Origin: Pontibacter virosus
Lineage (GTDB): Bacteria; Bacteroidota; Bacteroidia; Cytophagales; Hymenobacteraceae
DNA: 64,000 bases
Direction of reading: 5' to 3'
Assembly: GCF_003096355.1 (NCBI RefSeq)
Contig: NZ_QEKI01000004.1
Span: 186,001-250,000 of the forward strand
Below the pieces are notes generated by a model. The model had not been told where the DNA came from. It did no database searches and saw nothing but the letters and a program-made list of their open reading frames with translations. Shown here one piece after another: positions 18,907 through 28,384 of this stretch; the stretch's first letter is position 1; the number at the start of each line of letters is the position of its first letter. The position numbers and the translations under genes are program-made.

Positions 18907-18995
18907 CAATTGCTGAATGGCTGAATGGTTAAATTGTTGATACTCTTGAAGAAATAAATAGCAACAATTTAACTATTCAGCCTTCAACAATTAAA
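18907..18995. repeat. Intergenic inverted repeat, AATTGTTGAA/AACAATTTAACC family, copy 1
   Basis: The left arm (about 18908-18940, AATTGCTGAATGGCTGAATG...) pairs with the right arm (about 18962-18992, ...CAGCCTTCAACAATT) over about 31 bp with a few mismatches. Related copies are at 19696-19800 and 25426-25632. It fills the prs-rplY spacer and abuts the rplY -7 box. Confidence 0.75.
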
Positions 18996-19005
18996 ATAAA
19001 AACCC

Positions 19006-19013
19006 TACCTTTG
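19006..19013 (+). promoter_or_regulatory. Candidate -7 box of rplY
   Basis: TACCTTTG fits TAnnTTTG 30 bases before the ATG. The -33 region falls inside the right arm of the inverted repeat, so the repeat may contribute to this promoter. Confidence 0.5.
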
Positions 19014-19042
19014 TGGCCTAAAAATTTTAACAAATTCATTTT

Positions 19043-19627
19043 ATGAAAACTTTAGAGATTATAGGGTTTAAAAGAGCAAATCTCGGTAAAGCACAGACGA
19101 AAGAGCTGCGCAATGAGTCTTTTGTACCAGGTGTACTGTATGGCGGCACTGAGCAAATTCACTTCTACGCCCCAGCTATCCTGTTCAGAGACTTAGTTTA
19201 TTCTCCAGAAGTATACGAAGTTGATCTGAATATCGAAGGCACGCACTACAGAGCGATCCTTCAGGACGTACAGTTCCACCCAGTAAACGAAATGCTGCTG
19301 CACGTAGACTTCCTGCAGCTTGATGAGAACAAAGAAGTTAAGATCGACGTGCCTGTTAAGTTCGTAGGTACATCTCCAGGTGTAATGGTAGGTGGTAAGC
19401 TTGTGACAAAACTGCGTAAGCTGAAAATCAAAGCACTTCCAGCTAACCTTCCAGACTACATCGAGGTGAACATCTCTGAATTGGAACTTGGCAAGTCTAT
19501 CAAAGTGAGCAAAATTGCGAAAGGTAACTACGAAATCCTGACCAACCCACTTGCTCCGGTAGCAACCGTTACGATTCCACGTGCTCTTAAGAGTGCACAG
19601 ACAGAAGAAGCTCGCGGCAAGAAATAA
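19043..19627 (+). CDS. rplY: 50S ribosomal protein L25/general stress protein Ctc
   Basis: Binds 5S rRNA in the large subunit. The 194 residues are the long Ctc form: an N-terminal L25 beta-barrel (about 1-95, including GVLYGGTEQIHFYAP) and a C-terminal TL5-type beta domain (about 96-180), plus a short charged tail (EEARGKK). Codons are strongly biased, as expected for high expression, and the gene has no AGGTATA core. An intrinsic terminator follows. Confidence 0.95.
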   Translation: MKTLEIIGFKRANLGKAQTKELRNESFVPGVLYGGTEQIHFYAPAILFRDLVYSPEVYEVDLNIEGTHYRAILQDVQFHPVNEMLLHVDFLQLDENKEVKIDVPVKFVGTSPGVMVGGKLVTKLRKLKIKALPANLPDYIEVNISELELGKSIKVSKIAKGNYEILTNPLAPVATVTIPRALKSAQTEEARGKK

Positions 19628-19652
19628 TTATTGCTGCTTCAATAGCAACAAG

Positions 19653-19686
19653 ATCCTGTCCTGCTCCGAGCGGGGCAGGATTTTTT
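19653..19686 (+). terminator. Intrinsic terminator after rplY
   Basis: Stem of about 11 bp built on ATCCTG (19653-19658) and CAGGAT (19676-19681), continued inward by CCTG/CGGG pairing, then a T-run. Confidence 0.85.
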
Positions 19687-19695
19687 GTTTCTTTT

Positions 19696-19800
19696 AAATT
19701 GCTAAATGGTTTAATTGTTAAATTGTTGGTTAGGCAAGAGAAATCGCCTTACGAATCAACAATTTAACCATTTAACCATACTCAGTTGAACAATTCAACA
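19696..19800. repeat. Inverted repeat of the AACAATTTAACC family, copy 2
   Basis: The left arm near 19698-19725 (GCTAAATGGTTTAATTGTTA...) pairs with the right arm near 19759-19780 (CAACAATTTAACCATTTAAC). A further AACAATTCAACAATT half-unit ends at about 19802. The second arm overlaps the region just upstream of pth. Confidence 0.7.
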
Positions 19801-19866
19801 ATTAGCGCAATAAAACAGTGGCTTGGCCTGACGAAACAGGCAGCCGCCGATACGGAAGATACAAGT

Positions 19867-20430
19867 ATGAAATACCTGATCGTGGGCCTTGGCAACATAG
19901 GCCCGGAATACGCAGAGACGCGTCATAATATTGGTTTTATGGTGCTGGACTATCTGGCGCAGAAATTTGATGCGAAGTTTGACACAGGTCGCCACTCCTT
20001 TGTGACCGAGATCAAAAGCAAGGGCCGCACTTATGTGCTCGTGAAGCCCACCACCTACATGAACCTGAGCGGCAAAGCGGTAAGTCATTGGTTGAGCAAC
20101 CTGAAGCTGACACCGGATCAGATGATGGTGATCACCGATGACATTGCGCTGCCTTTCGGCAAAATTCGAATTCGCGCCAAGGGAAGTGCCGGTGGGCACA
20201 ACGGTCTGAAGCATATTGAGCAGACACTGGGCCATAACAACTACCCGCGCCTGCGCTTCGGGGTTGGCGACACCTTCCACAAAGGCAAGCAGGTAGATTA
20301 CGTGCTCAGCAATTTCAGCGACGACGAAAAGATAGACCTGCAAGGTATAATCGAAAAAGCAGCTGAGTCTATTATTGCTTTTGGCAGCATTGGGCTGGAG
20401 CGCACCATGAATCAGTACAACACCAAGTAA
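19867..20430 (+). CDS. pth: Peptidyl-tRNA hydrolase
   Basis: Releases peptides from prematurely dropped peptidyl-tRNA. 187 residues from the ATG at 19867, with Asn10 and the catalytic His20 (in TRHNIGF) numbered exactly as in E. coli, the TDDIALPFGKIRIRAKGSAGGHNG block and the YVLSNF motif. The frame stays open upstream to a TTG at 19786 within the repeat; those 27 residues (...KQWLGLTKQ...) could be a real extension, but the family start is at MKYLIVGLGN. Confidence 0.95.
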   Translation: MKYLIVGLGNIGPEYAETRHNIGFMVLDYLAQKFDAKFDTGRHSFVTEIKSKGRTYVLVKPTTYMNLSGKAVSHWLSNLKLTPDQMMVITDDIALPFGKIRIRAKGSAGGHNGLKHIEQTLGHNNYPRLRFGVGDTFHKGKQVDYVLSNFSDDEKIDLQGIIEKAAESIIAFGSIGLERTMNQYNTK

Positions 20431-20439
20431 GTAGCTCCT

Positions 20440-20745
20440 ATGGTCGGCTTCCTGCTCAGTCGCAAGACAGACTTCTACTTCTGGACAGGTATACTGTTGG
20501 GTATAGCTACAATGGCAAATTTCGGAACTGCTTACACGGAGACCGGCTATGCGCAAGGCTTATTCCCAGTGGTGTCTGTTATCCTGTTCTTACTTTCCGT
20601 CACGTTGGCAAGCTTCTACTTTTGGAGCCAGAACAGGGCCGCTAGCAAGCTGGAGAGCGGTTGTTTTGGAGGTATAGCCACTTTAATTATGCTGTTTAAT
20701 CTGGGCTATAACCTGCTGTGGGTGATTGCTTCACTTCTGGGGTAG
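20440..20745 (+). CDS. Small membrane protein, unknown function
   Basis: A 101-residue protein with three predicted membrane segments (about 12-30, 40-61 and 77-98) and short loops. No family recognised. It starts nine bases after pth and ends 34 bases before the MFS gene, so pth, this gene and the transporter look like one operon. Confidence 0.6.
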   Translation: MVGFLLSRKTDFYFWTGILLGIATMANFGTAYTETGYAQGLFPVVSVILFLLSVTLASFYFWSQNRAASKLESGCFGGIATLIMLFNLGYNLLWVIASLLG

Positions 20746-20779
20746 TATTACAAATAAATCAGTAAAACGAGGGCATATC

Positions 20780-22063
20780 ATGAAACGCCTGTTCCTTTTA
20801 TACCGCAATGCATTTGGAGGGCTCTCACGCCCGGCCTGGATGCTTTCGCTGGTTATGTTCATCAACCGAAGCGGCGCTATGGTGATCCCATTCCTGGGCG
20901 TATACCTGACCGAGTCGCTTGGCTTTACGATGAAGGAAGCGGGTATCATCCTGAGTATTTACGGGCTAGGTGCGGTGTGTGGCGGTTTTTTGGGCGGTTG
21001 GCTCACCGATAAGATCGGGCATTTTAAAGTGCAGTCCTTTAGCCTTACGGTTGGGGGTAGCTTATACCTGATGTTCCTGTTCCTGGAGAAGTTTGAGCAC
21101 ATGGCGGCAGGTGTGTTTGTACTGAGCCTGGTAAACGACATGTTGCGGCCTGCCAACGCCTCTTCCATTGCGCACTATGCCAGGCCAGAGAACGTTACCA
21201 GAGCCTTTTCGCTGAACCGGATGGCCCTGAACCTGGGCTTCTCTATCGGTCCTGCCCTGGGTGGCATGGTAGCGGCTATCTCCTACAAATTCCTGTTTAT
21301 TGGCGATGCAGTAGGCTGTATGATGGCTGGCCTGTTCTTTTACATTTACTTTAAGAACAAGCAGGGGCACCGAACACCTCGCAAAGCAAAAGTTGAAACG
21401 GCTGTCACAGAAGCAAACCTCGGCGAAACAGAAAAAGTCCGCTCCCCTTATAGGGATAGGCTATACCTGCTTTTCGTCGTGCTCAATGCGGGCTTTGCGA
21501 TACTTTTCTTTCAACTGCTGTCGACCTTGCCGCTATACTACCGCCAGGTATACGCGCTGCCGGAGCAGAACATCGGTGGGCTGCTTGCCCTGAACGGGTT
21601 CATTGTGTTTATGCTGGAGATGATCTTCGTATACCTGATCGGAGACAAAATAAAGAAGTCGTGGTTGATAACGGTAGGGGTGCTGGTGCTGGGGTTTTCC
21701 TTTGTGACTCTGAACCTGGGACAGCACATCTTACTGCTGTATATAGCCATGACCTTGCTCAGTTTGTCGGAGATTTTGGTAATGCCTTTTATGGCTACCA
21801 TTTCGGTGGAGCGCTCCAACAACAGTAACCGCGGCTCATACATGGGCCTGTACACAATATCGTATGCGGCTGCCCACGTGGTGGCTCCTTACATGGGCAC
21901 CACTATTGCCGCCCGCTACGGTTTTGATACGCTGTGGTGGGCGCTCGGCGCTTTTGCGATCGTGGTGAGTTTGGGGCTCTACTTTGTAGTGAAGAAAATA
22001 GATATTGCTGCACCCAAAGCGGCCATTGCAGCAGGCGAAGCCAAAGGTATAGCCGTGGGCTAA
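20780..22063 (+). CDS. Major facilitator superfamily transporter
   Basis: A 427-residue, 12-helix carrier. The N-terminal half has the MFS loop 2-3 motif GGWLTDKIGHFKV (a GxxxDrxGrrk variant) and helix 4-5 motif region NDMLRPANASS; a cytoplasmic loop of about 35 charged residues separates the halves. It looks like the multidrug-efflux/sugar-efflux (MdtH/YajR-like) branch, but the substrate is unknown. The ATG at 20780 starts a normal N-terminus (MKRLFLLYRNAFGG). It carries six AGGTATA-core copies, read as Tyr-Leu or Gly-Ile codon pairs among others. Confidence 0.85.
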   Translation: MKRLFLLYRNAFGGLSRPAWMLSLVMFINRSGAMVIPFLGVYLTESLGFTMKEAGIILSIYGLGAVCGGFLGGWLTDKIGHFKVQSFSLTVGGSLYLMFLFLEKFEHMAAGVFVLSLVNDMLRPANASSIAHYARPENVTRAFSLNRMALNLGFSIGPALGGMVAAISYKFLFIGDAVGCMMAGLFFYIYFKNKQGHRTPRKAKVETAVTEANLGETEKVRSPYRDRLYLLFVVLNAGFAILFFQLLSTLPLYYRQVYALPEQNIGGLLALNGFIVFMLEMIFVYLIGDKIKKSWLITVGVLVLGFSFVTLNLGQHILLLYIAMTLLSLSEILVMPFMATISVERSNNSNRGSYMGLYTISYAAAHVVAPYMGTTIAARYGFDTLWWALGAFAIVVSLGLYFVVKKIDIAAPKAAIAAGEAKGIAVG

Positions 22064-22131
22064 GCTCCAAAGCCACTCGGGCTGCTGACCAAACTCCTGT
22101 ACCTGGCCCAATAGACCCGGAAGCCAAAATA

Positions 22132-22167
22132 AAAAGCCCTTGCCTTTCGAAACAGGCAAGGGCTTTT
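22132..22167. terminator. Bidirectional intrinsic terminator
   Basis: Perfect 14-bp stem AAAAGCCCTTGCCT (22132-22145) and AGGCAAGGGCTTTT (22154-22167), shared by the convergent MFS and metG genes. An AGGTATAG copy lies just beyond it at 22180. Confidence 0.92.
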
Positions 22168-22189
22168 CTACTAGCTTGGCAGGTATAGT

Positions 22190-24229
22190 TTAGCTTACAG
22201 TACCCCCGTTTTTCACTTCTTTGCTTGGCTGCACAAAAGCCAGCGAACCGTCGGCATTCTCCGCCATCAGGATCATGCCCTGGCTGGTGATGCCTTTGAT
22301 CTCGCGCGGGGCCAGGTTCACCAGGATGCTCACCTGCTGCCCGATGATCTCCTCCGGGTTGAAGAACTCGGCGATGCCACTCACCACCGTGCGCTGGTCT
22401 ATACCTGTGTCGATCTTCAGCTTCAGGAGCTTCTTGGTCTTGGCCACTTTCTCGGCTTCTATGATCGTACCGATGCGGATATCCATTTTGCTAAAGTCCT
22501 CAAAAGAGATGTTCTCCTTAGCTGGCTCTACCACCGCATTAGCCACTTCGTTAGCTTTCTTGGTGTCGAGGAGTTTCTGCACCTGCGCCTCTACGGCAGC
22601 GTCTTCCACCTTCTCAAACATCAGCTCTGGCGTACCGATGACATGGCCCACTGGCAGTAAATCAGCTGAGCCTGCTTCTGCCCAAGTTCCTACTGGCTTA
22701 TTGAGCATACTGCCCAGTTTCTGGGCCGATGTCGGCAGGAATGGCTCCATCAGAATGCTCAGGCTGGCTGAGATCTGCAGCGCAATGTTCATGATGGTTT
22801 TCACGCGCTCCTCATCCGTCTTGATCAGCTTCCAGGGCTCGGTGTCTGCCAGATATTTATTACCCAAACGGGCCAGGTTCATCAGTTCGCTCAGGGCATC
22901 GCGGAAGCGGTAGCGCTCGATGTAGGTGGCGATGACCATCGGCATACCTTCCAGTACACCCAGTACCTCCTTATCATAGTCCTGCAGCTCGCCGCGGGCC
23001 GGCACCTCGCCTTTGTAGTACTTTTGGGTAAGCACCACAGCACGGTTAATAAAGTTGCCCAGAATGGCTAGCAGTTCGTTGTTGTTGCGAGCCTGGTAGT
23101 CTTTCCACGTGAAATCGTTGTCCTTGCTTTCCGGTGCGTTCGCGCACAAGGTATAGCGCAGCACGTCGCCTTTGCCCGGGAATTCCTCGAGGTACTCGTG
23201 CAGCCACACCGCCCAGTTGCGGGAGGTGGAGATCTTGTCGCCTTCGAGGTTGAGGAATTCGTTGGCTGGCACGTTATCGGGTAGCACGTAATCGCCGTGC
23301 GCCTTGAGCATGCTAGGGAAGATGATACAATGGAATACAATGTTATCCTTGCCGATGAAGTGCACCAGCTTGGATTCTGGGTCTTTCCAGTAGGTTTCCC
23401 AGTCGGGCGTGAGATCCTTGGTGGCGGAGATGTAGCCGATCGGGGCGTCGAACCAAACGTAAAGCACTTTGCCTTCAGCGCCTGCTACCGGCACCGGCAC
23501 GCCCCAGTCGAGGTCGCGGGTAACGGCACGGGGCTGCAGGCCCTGGTCAATCCAGCTTTTGCACTGCCCGTATACGTTCGGCTTCCAGTCGCCTTTGTGG
23601 CCTTCCACGATCCACTCACGCAGCCAGGCCTCATACTCGTTCAGCGGCAGGTACCAGTGCTTGGTTTCACGCATCACGGGTACAGCGCCGCTCAGCGTGC
23701 TTTTCGGGTTGATCAGGTCGGTGGCGTTGAGCGAAGTACCGCAGCTCTCACATTGGTCGCCGTAGGCGTTCTCGTTGCCGCACTTCGGGCAAGTACCCAC
23801 AATGTAGCGGTCAGCGAGGAATTGCTGTGCCTTCTCATCATAGTATTGCTGTGTGGTCTGCTCTATGAACTTACCGTCGTTGTAAAGCTTCAGGAAAAAG
23901 TCAGAAGCCGTTTCGTGGTGTGTTTGGGAAGAAGTACGGGAGTAGATGTCGAAGGACACATTGAAGTCCTCGAACGACTTTTTGATCAGCTCATGGTACT
24001 TGTCCACGGCCTGCTGCGGTGTGATGCCTTCTTTCTTGGCGCGGATCGTGATCGGCACACCGTGCTCGTCGGAGCCGCAGATGAATTTTACATCTCTGCC
24101 CTGTGAGCGCAGGTAGCGCACATAAATGTCGGCAGGCAGGTATACGCCAGCCAGGTGACCGATGTGCACCGGACCGTTGGCGTAAGGCAGGGCTGCCGTT
24201 ACAGTATATCGTTTATAGTTTTCAGCCAT
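22190..24229 (-). CDS. metG: Methionyl-tRNA synthetase with C-terminal tRNA-binding domain
   Basis: Charges tRNA-Met. 679 residues from the ATG at 24229 (the frame extends upstream, but [20 protein letters not shown] is the family N-terminus). The HIGH motif is at 22-25, the zinc knuckle [18 protein letters not shown] lies in the connective insert, and the KMSKS motif appears as KISTS, a normal variant. The C-terminal 110 residues are the EMAP-II/Trbp111-like OB fold ([18 protein letters not shown]). It is monocistronic, sharing a terminator with the MFS gene. Confidence 0.97.
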   Translation of the reverse strand: MAENYKRYTVTAALPYANGPVHIGHLAGVYLPADIYVRYLRSQGRDVKFICGSDEHGVPITIRAKKEGITPQQAVDKYHELIKKSFEDFNVSFDIYSRTSSQTHHETASDFFLKLYNDGKFIEQTTQQYYDEKAQQFLADRYIVGTCPKCGNENAYGDQCESCGTSLNATDLINPKSTLSGAVPVMRETKHWYLPLNEYEAWLREWIVEGHKGDWKPNVYGQCKSWIDQGLQPRAVTRDLDWGVPVPVAGAEGKVLYVWFDAPIGYISATKDLTPDWETYWKDPESKLVHFIGKDNIVFHCIIFPSMLKAHGDYVLPDNVPANEFLNLEGDKISTSRNWAVWLHEYLEEFPGKGDVLRYTLCANAPESKDNDFTWKDYQARNNNELLAILGNFINRAVVLTQKYYKGEVPARGELQDYDKEVLGVLEGMPMVIATYIERYRFRDALSELMNLARLGNKYLADTEPWKLIKTDEERVKTIMNIALQISASLSILMEPFLPTSAQKLGSMLNKPVGTWAEAGSADLLPVGHVIGTPELMFEKVEDAAVEAQVQKLLDTKKANEVANAVVEPAKENISFEDFSKMDIRIGTIIEAEKVAKTKKLLKLKIDTGIDQRTVVSGIAEFFNPEEIIGQQVSILVNLAPREIKGITSQGMILMAENADGSLAFVQPSKEVKNGGTVS

Positions 24230-24369
24230 AGTTCTCGTAAAAACGCAAATATACAAATACCGGTCGGATTGACAGGGCACATGCTACCCATTCCAAAAAA
24301 ATGGCAGGTATAAACTGACTAGTCTTTTACTTTTCCGTAAACGGTAAACCACCTAATCACCCAAAGTAT

Positions 24370-24630
24370 ATGAAGAACCAGGATAATTTCCACGAGAAGA
24401 AGCGCGATAGCGGCCACTTGGGGAAAGACAGCGACAAAAAGAAAGTGAGCGGCAAGCCTGCTCCCAAAAGTGCCGACCGCGAATCGGAGAACACCCCACC
24501 CGATCACGAAGTTTACGTGGATCTGGAACCGGATGAACTACATATCGGCGACGAGGAGATTGAGATTGAGGACGTGAGCGATCTGCGGGAAAAAGACACT
24601 GACAAGGGTAAAAACAAAAAGAAAAAATAA
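24370..24630 (+). CDS. Small highly charged protein, unknown function
   Basis: An 86-residue protein with almost no hydrophobic residues: a Lys/Asp/Ser-rich first half, an acidic centre (DLEPDELHIGDEEIEIEDVSD) and a Lys-rich tail (KGKNKKKK). It is likely disordered, as in hydrophilin- or chaperone-like proteins, but no family is recognised. A strong hairpin starts within its last codons. Confidence 0.55.
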   Translation: MKNQDNFHEKKRDSGHLGKDSDKKKVSGKPAPKSADRESENTPPDHEVYVDLEPDELHIGDEEIEIEDVSDLREKDTDKGKNKKKK

Positions 24631-24668
24631 GCAAGAAGCGCTGCCTGGATGGGCAGCGCTTCTTGCTT
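24629..24668. terminator. Long hairpin between convergent genes
   Basis: Perfect 17-bp stem AAGCAAGAAGCGCTGCC (24629-24645) and GGCAGCGCTTCTTGCTT (24652-24668) with a six-base loop. It has no clear T-run but sits between two convergent genes; an AGGTATA core (minus orientation) follows at once. Confidence 0.75.
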
Positions 24669-24673
24669 ATACC

Positions 24674-25006
24674 TTAGTTGTTTCCAACTGGCGGTTTGGT
24701 GGGAAGTATGCGCAGGATGCGGTGGCGTGTAGAATCCACCGGGGCATTGGGCAATTGCTGCGGGCGCACTTCAGGCGGCAGATTGACAGGCGCATTGCGG
24801 TTATACTCTTCAATATTGCGCTTGCGGTTTATGTCGCTCGCCTGCTCATACATCTGATCACGTACCGGATCGCCATTATTATACCTGACACGCTGCGAAT
24901 GATTAGGATTAGGGGGCAATGTCCCTCCGCCTCCTTCCGAGAGTGAGGTGCAGCCCATTAGCCCGAGCAGCGCAATCCCTCCTATCCAGTCTATATACCT
25001 TTTCAT
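24674..25006 (-). CDS. Small lipoprotein, unknown function
   Basis: A 110-residue protein with lipobox LMGC (Cys at 19). The mature part is Pro/Asn/Arg-rich and low in hydrophobic residues (LPPNPNHSQRVRYNNGDPV, then NAPVNLPPEVRPQQLPNAPV), with a repeated NAPV unit. No family recognised. It is possibly a surface- or periplasm-tethered disordered protein. Confidence 0.6.
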   Translation of the reverse strand: MKRYIDWIGGIALLGLMGCTSLSEGGGGTLPPNPNHSQRVRYNNGDPVRDQMYEQASDINRKRNIEEYNRNAPVNLPPEVRPQQLPNAPVDSTRHRILRILPTKPPVGNN

Positions 25007-25094
25007 CTCGTTTCATCTTAAAATAGTAAAATAAAGAACTTAGCTAAAGCACTCTATACTATGTATACGGATGAAAAAGTATAAAAGAATGCGT

Positions 25095-25361
25095 TTATTC
25101 ATTTATATCAGCTAAGCTACTCTGCCCCACTTGTGTGAGCATGAGTCCCTCCGGAGCAGGTGTTACCCAGGCTAATTTTGCCAGGTGATGCTCTGCTTCC
25201 TTCTGCACGTCTTTGTACTTCGGATAGCGCTCCTGCAGGTATGGGTACAGTTCCTGATAAGACAGCACCTCGCCCGCTTGTATATTTCCCGCCTTAAAAG
25301 CCGCCATAATAGTCTGCGCCAGATTTTCTATGTTCTCCGCTTCAGAATGTAATTCAGTCAT
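25095..25361 (-). CDS. Small cytoplasmic protein, unknown function
   Basis: An 88-residue soluble protein without a signal peptide; mostly helical with Tyr-rich YQELYPYLQERYPKYKDVQ near the middle and a C-terminal LTQVGQSSL. It could be a small winged-helix-like fold, but no family is recognised. It ends 89 bases after the start of the adjacent lipoprotein gene on the same strand. Confidence 0.55.
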   Translation of the reverse strand: MTELHSEAENIENLAQTIMAAFKAGNIQAGEVLSYQELYPYLQERYPKYKDVQKEAEHHLAKLAWVTPAPEGLMLTQVGQSSLADINE

Positions 25362-25425
25362 GTTTGTTTTCTCGTTAGTGTTGGATAGAAAGTACGGCGT
25401 ATGGGAGTTTAGAGTTGAAATTTAA

Positions 25426-25632
25426 GTGATTGTTGGATAGTTAAATTGCTGATGGTTAAATTGTTGAAAAGGGTTTTGTAGGGACAGGTCGCGACCTGTC
25501 CGAATAATGCACCGTCTATCATGCACCGCTATACCTGTCTAAGTCACGCACTGAATTCCTCTCATCGGAGCAGGGTTGGGTAAATCGTGCACCCAACAAT
25601 TTAACCATCAACAATTCAACAATTTAATTACC
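25426..25632. repeat. Composite inverted-repeat element, copy 3 of the AACAATTTAACC family
   Basis: The left arm (about 25433-25470) and right arm (about 25590-25630) are about 38 bp each and pair with few mismatches. Between them lie the perfect 20-bp palindrome GGACAGGTCGCGACCTGTCC (25482-25501) and one AGGTATA core at 25530. The element fills the gap between the 88-residue gene and the msrB stop codon, which lies in the right arm. Confidence 0.7.
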
Positions 25633-26172
25633 TTTCTTGAAGCCAAGTGCCGTCGAGTTAAGGCAGTAGCGCAGACCAGTTGGCTTTGGTCCGTCGTCGA
25701 ATACGTGCCCCAGGTGCCCGCCACATTTGCCGCACACGACTTCAGTACGCACCATACTCATGCTGCGGTCAGTCAGTTCTCTCACATTTTTGGCAGAGAT
25801 CGGCTTAAAGTAACTGGGCCAACCGGTACCGGAGTCAAATTTGGTGTCAGAGGTAAAGAGCTCGTTTTTACAAGCAGCGCAGGTATAGATGCCCTTCTCA
25901 TTATGGTCGTTATACTTGCCACTGAAAGCAGGCTCGGTTCCCTTCTCGCGGAGCACATAGTACTGCTCCGGCGTTAATATTCTTTTCCACTCGGCCTCGG
26001 TTTTATTAACCTCGTAGGTCTGCTTTGTTTTTTTGGCGCCGCCATTTTGGGCAGCTTCCGCATCAGTTGAGGCGAGGATAACACCTTCTGAGTCGGTGGT
26101 AGGCTGGTCCTGTGGTCCGCAGGCGGGTAAGCTCAGGAGCAACAGCAAGGTATAGACATAAAACATTTTCAT
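25624..26172 (-). CDS. msrB: Peptide-methionine (R)-S-oxide reductase, lipoprotein form
   Basis: Repairs Met-R-sulfoxide in oxidised proteins. 182 residues: lipoprotein signal with lipobox PAC (Cys18), a linker, then the MsrB domain from about residue 55. The structural zinc is held by Cys98/Cys101 (TCAAC) and Cys147/Cys150 (CGKC); the catalytic Cys is Cys170 in RYCLNS; the [10 protein letters not shown] and GHVFDDGP blocks are complete. The lipobox places it in the periplasm or on a membrane surface, rather than the cytosol. The ATG at 26172 is preferred because it begins the signal directly. Confidence 0.93.
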   Translation of the reverse strand: MKMFYVYTLLLLLSLPACGPQDQPTTDSEGVILASTDAEAAQNGGAKKTKQTYEVNKTEAEWKRILTPEQYYVLREKGTEPAFSGKYNDHNEKGIYTCAACKNELFTSDTKFDSGTGWPSYFKPISAKNVRELTDRSMSMVRTEVVCGKCGGHLGHVFDDGPKPTGLRYCLNSTALGFKKGN

Positions 26173-26357
26173 ACAGTTGTTTACGGAATTCAAGAGCAAA
26201 AAACAGGCCCCTTTTGATTATTTTATACCTCATTGAACAAAGGCTGGCTGCATAATGTTTGCTCCTTAACCTAAGCCATTGTGCTGAGAGAGAAGATTTA
26301 ATAATTACCTAACCTGTTTATTTCGAGCGGACTACTAAAAATACGAAGGCTTTTACA

Positions 26358-26365
26358 TACCTTTG
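26358..26365 (+). promoter_or_regulatory. Candidate -7 box of typA
   Basis: TACCTTTG fits TAnnTTTG 20 bases before the typA ATG. A correctly spaced TTTG -33 element is not evident. Confidence 0.45.
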
Positions 26366-26385
26366 CACCTCGAAAAATCTATTCA

Positions 26386-28197
26386 ATGCAAAATATTCGA
26401 AATATCGCGATTATCGCACACGTAGACCACGGCAAGACGACGCTCGTGGACAAGATCATCCACGCATCAAAGCTATTCGCTGACCACCAGCACTTTGACG
26501 ACCTAATTCTGGACAACAATGACCTGGAGCGCGAGCGCGGTATAACGATCGTTTCCAAGAACGTATCAGTTCGTTACAAAGGCTTTAAAATCAACGTAAT
26601 CGACACGCCTGGTCACGCCGACTTCGGTGGTGAGGTAGAGCGCGTTCTGAAAATGGCCGATGGTGTACTTCTTCTGGTAGATGCCTTTGAAGGTGCCATG
26701 CCACAAACCCGTTTCGTATTGGGCAAAGCTATTCAGCTGGGCCTGAAGCCAATCGTAGTAGTAAACAAAGTAGACAAAGAAAACTGCCGTCCTGACGAAG
26801 TGCACGAGCAGGTGTTCGACCTGATGTTCAATCTAGAGGCAACCGAAGACCAGCTGGACTTCACCACGCTTTACGGTTCTTCTAAGCAGGGCTGGATGAG
26901 CACCGACTGGACGCAGCCAACAACCGACATCACTCCGCTTCTTGATGCCATCATTGATGTGATTCCTGCCGCGCCTTACCGTGAAGGTACGCCGCAAATG
27001 CAGATCACTTCGCTTGACTACTCTTCTTTCGTAGGTCGTATCGCCATCGGTCGTGTGCACCGCGGTACCCTGAAGGAAGGTATGCCAATCAATTTGATGA
27101 AAGCTGACGGTTCTATCAAGAAGGGCCGTATCAAAGAACTACAGGTATTTGAAGGCCTTGGCAGAAAATCAGTGCAGGAAGTATCTGCCGGCGAAATCTG
27201 CGCTGTGACAGGTATAGAAGGCTTCGACATTGGCGACACCATTGCTGATGCTGAAAATCCGGAGGCACTGCCACGTATCTCGATTGACGAGCCAACCATG
27301 AACATGCTCTTCACGATCAACAACTCTCCTTTCTTCGGCAAAGAGGGTAAGTTCGTGACTTCACGCCACCTGCGTGACCGTTTGTTCAAAGAAACTGAGA
27401 AAAACCTTGCCCTGCGCGTACAGGAAACCGATCGTGAAGATACCTTCCTGGTATTCGGCCGCGGTATCCTTCACTTGTCAGTACTGATCGAAACGATGCG
27501 TCGTGAAGGCTACGAACTGCAGGTAGGTCAGCCACAGGTTATCTATAAAGAAATTGACGGCATACGTCACGAGCCAATTGAGCATCTGGTAGTAGACGTT
27601 CCGGAAGAAACAGCTGGTAAAGTAATCGAGCTGGTATCGATGCGCAAAGGCGAACTGACGATCATGGAGCCGAAAGGCGACCTGCAGCACCTGGAGTTCA
27701 ACATTCCGGCGCGCGGCCTGATCGGTCTGCGTAACAACGTGTTGACTGCCACTGCTGGTGAGGCCATCATGAACCACCGTTTCATGGCATATGAGCCGTA
27801 CAAAGGCGCTATACCTGGCCGTAACAACGGTTCTATCATTTCGATGGAAACAGGCCCTGGCACAGCTTACTCTATTGACAAGCTTCAGGACAGAGGTGTA
27901 TTCTTCGTTGATCCGGGTGTAGATGTGTACATGGGTCAGGTAATTGGTGAGCACAACCGCCAGAACGATATCACGGTGAACATTCAGAAGGGCAAGAAGC
28001 TGACGAACATGCGTGCTTCCGGTTCTGATGACAACACCAAGATCGCTCCGGCTAAGAACTTCTCGCTGGAAGAAGCCATGGAATACATCCAAAAGGACGA
28101 GTACCTGGAAGTGACGCCAAAGAGCCTGCGTATGCGTAAGATTTACCTCGACGAGAACGAGCGTAACCGCATGGGCAAGAAAGAAGAAGTAGCGTAG
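26386..28197 (+). CDS. typA: Translational GTPase TypA/BipA
   Basis: Ribosome-associated GTPase of the elongation-factor group, linked to stress adaptation and 50S assembly. Full length at 603 residues: P-loop [10 protein letters not shown] at 11-20, the [15 protein letters not shown] switch II region, [10 protein letters not shown] base-recognition motif, then domains II, III and V and the TypA-specific C-terminal domain. Of the ATA codons I noticed in this gene, three of four sit in a GGTATA/TATACC context. Its stop codon is embedded in the AGGTATAG copy at 28197. Confidence 0.97.
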   Translation: MQNIRNIAIIAHVDHGKTTLVDKIIHASKLFADHQHFDDLILDNNDLERERGITIVSKNVSVRYKGFKINVIDTPGHADFGGEVERVLKMADGVLLLVDAFEGAMPQTRFVLGKAIQLGLKPIVVVNKVDKENCRPDEVHEQVFDLMFNLEATEDQLDFTTLYGSSKQGWMSTDWTQPTTDITPLLDAIIDVIPAAPYREGTPQMQITSLDYSSFVGRIAIGRVHRGTLKEGMPINLMKADGSIKKGRIKELQVFEGLGRKSVQEVSAGEICAVTGIEGFDIGDTIADAENPEALPRISIDEPTMNMLFTINNSPFFGKEGKFVTSRHLRDRLFKETEKNLALRVQETDREDTFLVFGRGILHLSVLIETMRREGYELQVGQPQVIYKEIDGIRHEPIEHLVVDVPEETAGKVIELVSMRKGELTIMEPKGDLQHLEFNIPARGLIGLRNNVLTATAGEAIMNHRFMAYEPYKGAIPGRNNGSIISMETGPGTAYSIDKLQDRGVFFVDPGVDVYMGQVIGEHNRQNDITVNIQKGKKLTNMRASGSDDNTKIAPAKNFSLEEAMEYIQKDEYLEVTPKSLRMRKIYLDENERNRMGKKEEVA

Positions 28198-28218
28198 GTA
28201 TAGCCTGCTCTAGATAAG

Positions 28219-28254
28219 AAAGCCCCGACCGGTATACCTGGTCGGGGCTTTTTG
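28219..28254 (+). terminator. Intrinsic terminator with the AGGTATA word in its loop
   Basis: Perfect 12-bp stem AAAGCCCCGACC (28219-28230) and GGTCGGGGCTTT (28240-28251), then TTTGTTTT. The nine-base loop is GGTATACCT. Confidence 0.92.
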
Positions 28255-28384
28255 TTTTAGGGAACTTGTAAAGTGCTATGATTAAGTTATCTTCATCACA
28301 GCAAAGCAGTTGACCTATACCTGAAATATGTTGGCTACCCTTACTATTGGATACCTTAACCATACCTAACCTGGATCAAGATTC

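Noticed and set aside
19795..20556. Open frame of 253 codons on the minus strand
   Set aside because: It covers pth in antisense and is not supported by any domain.
23297..24106. Long open frame on the + strand (269 codons) opposite metG
   Set aside because: It lies wholly inside metG, has no recognisable domain and its composition is that of an antisense shadow of a GC-rich gene.
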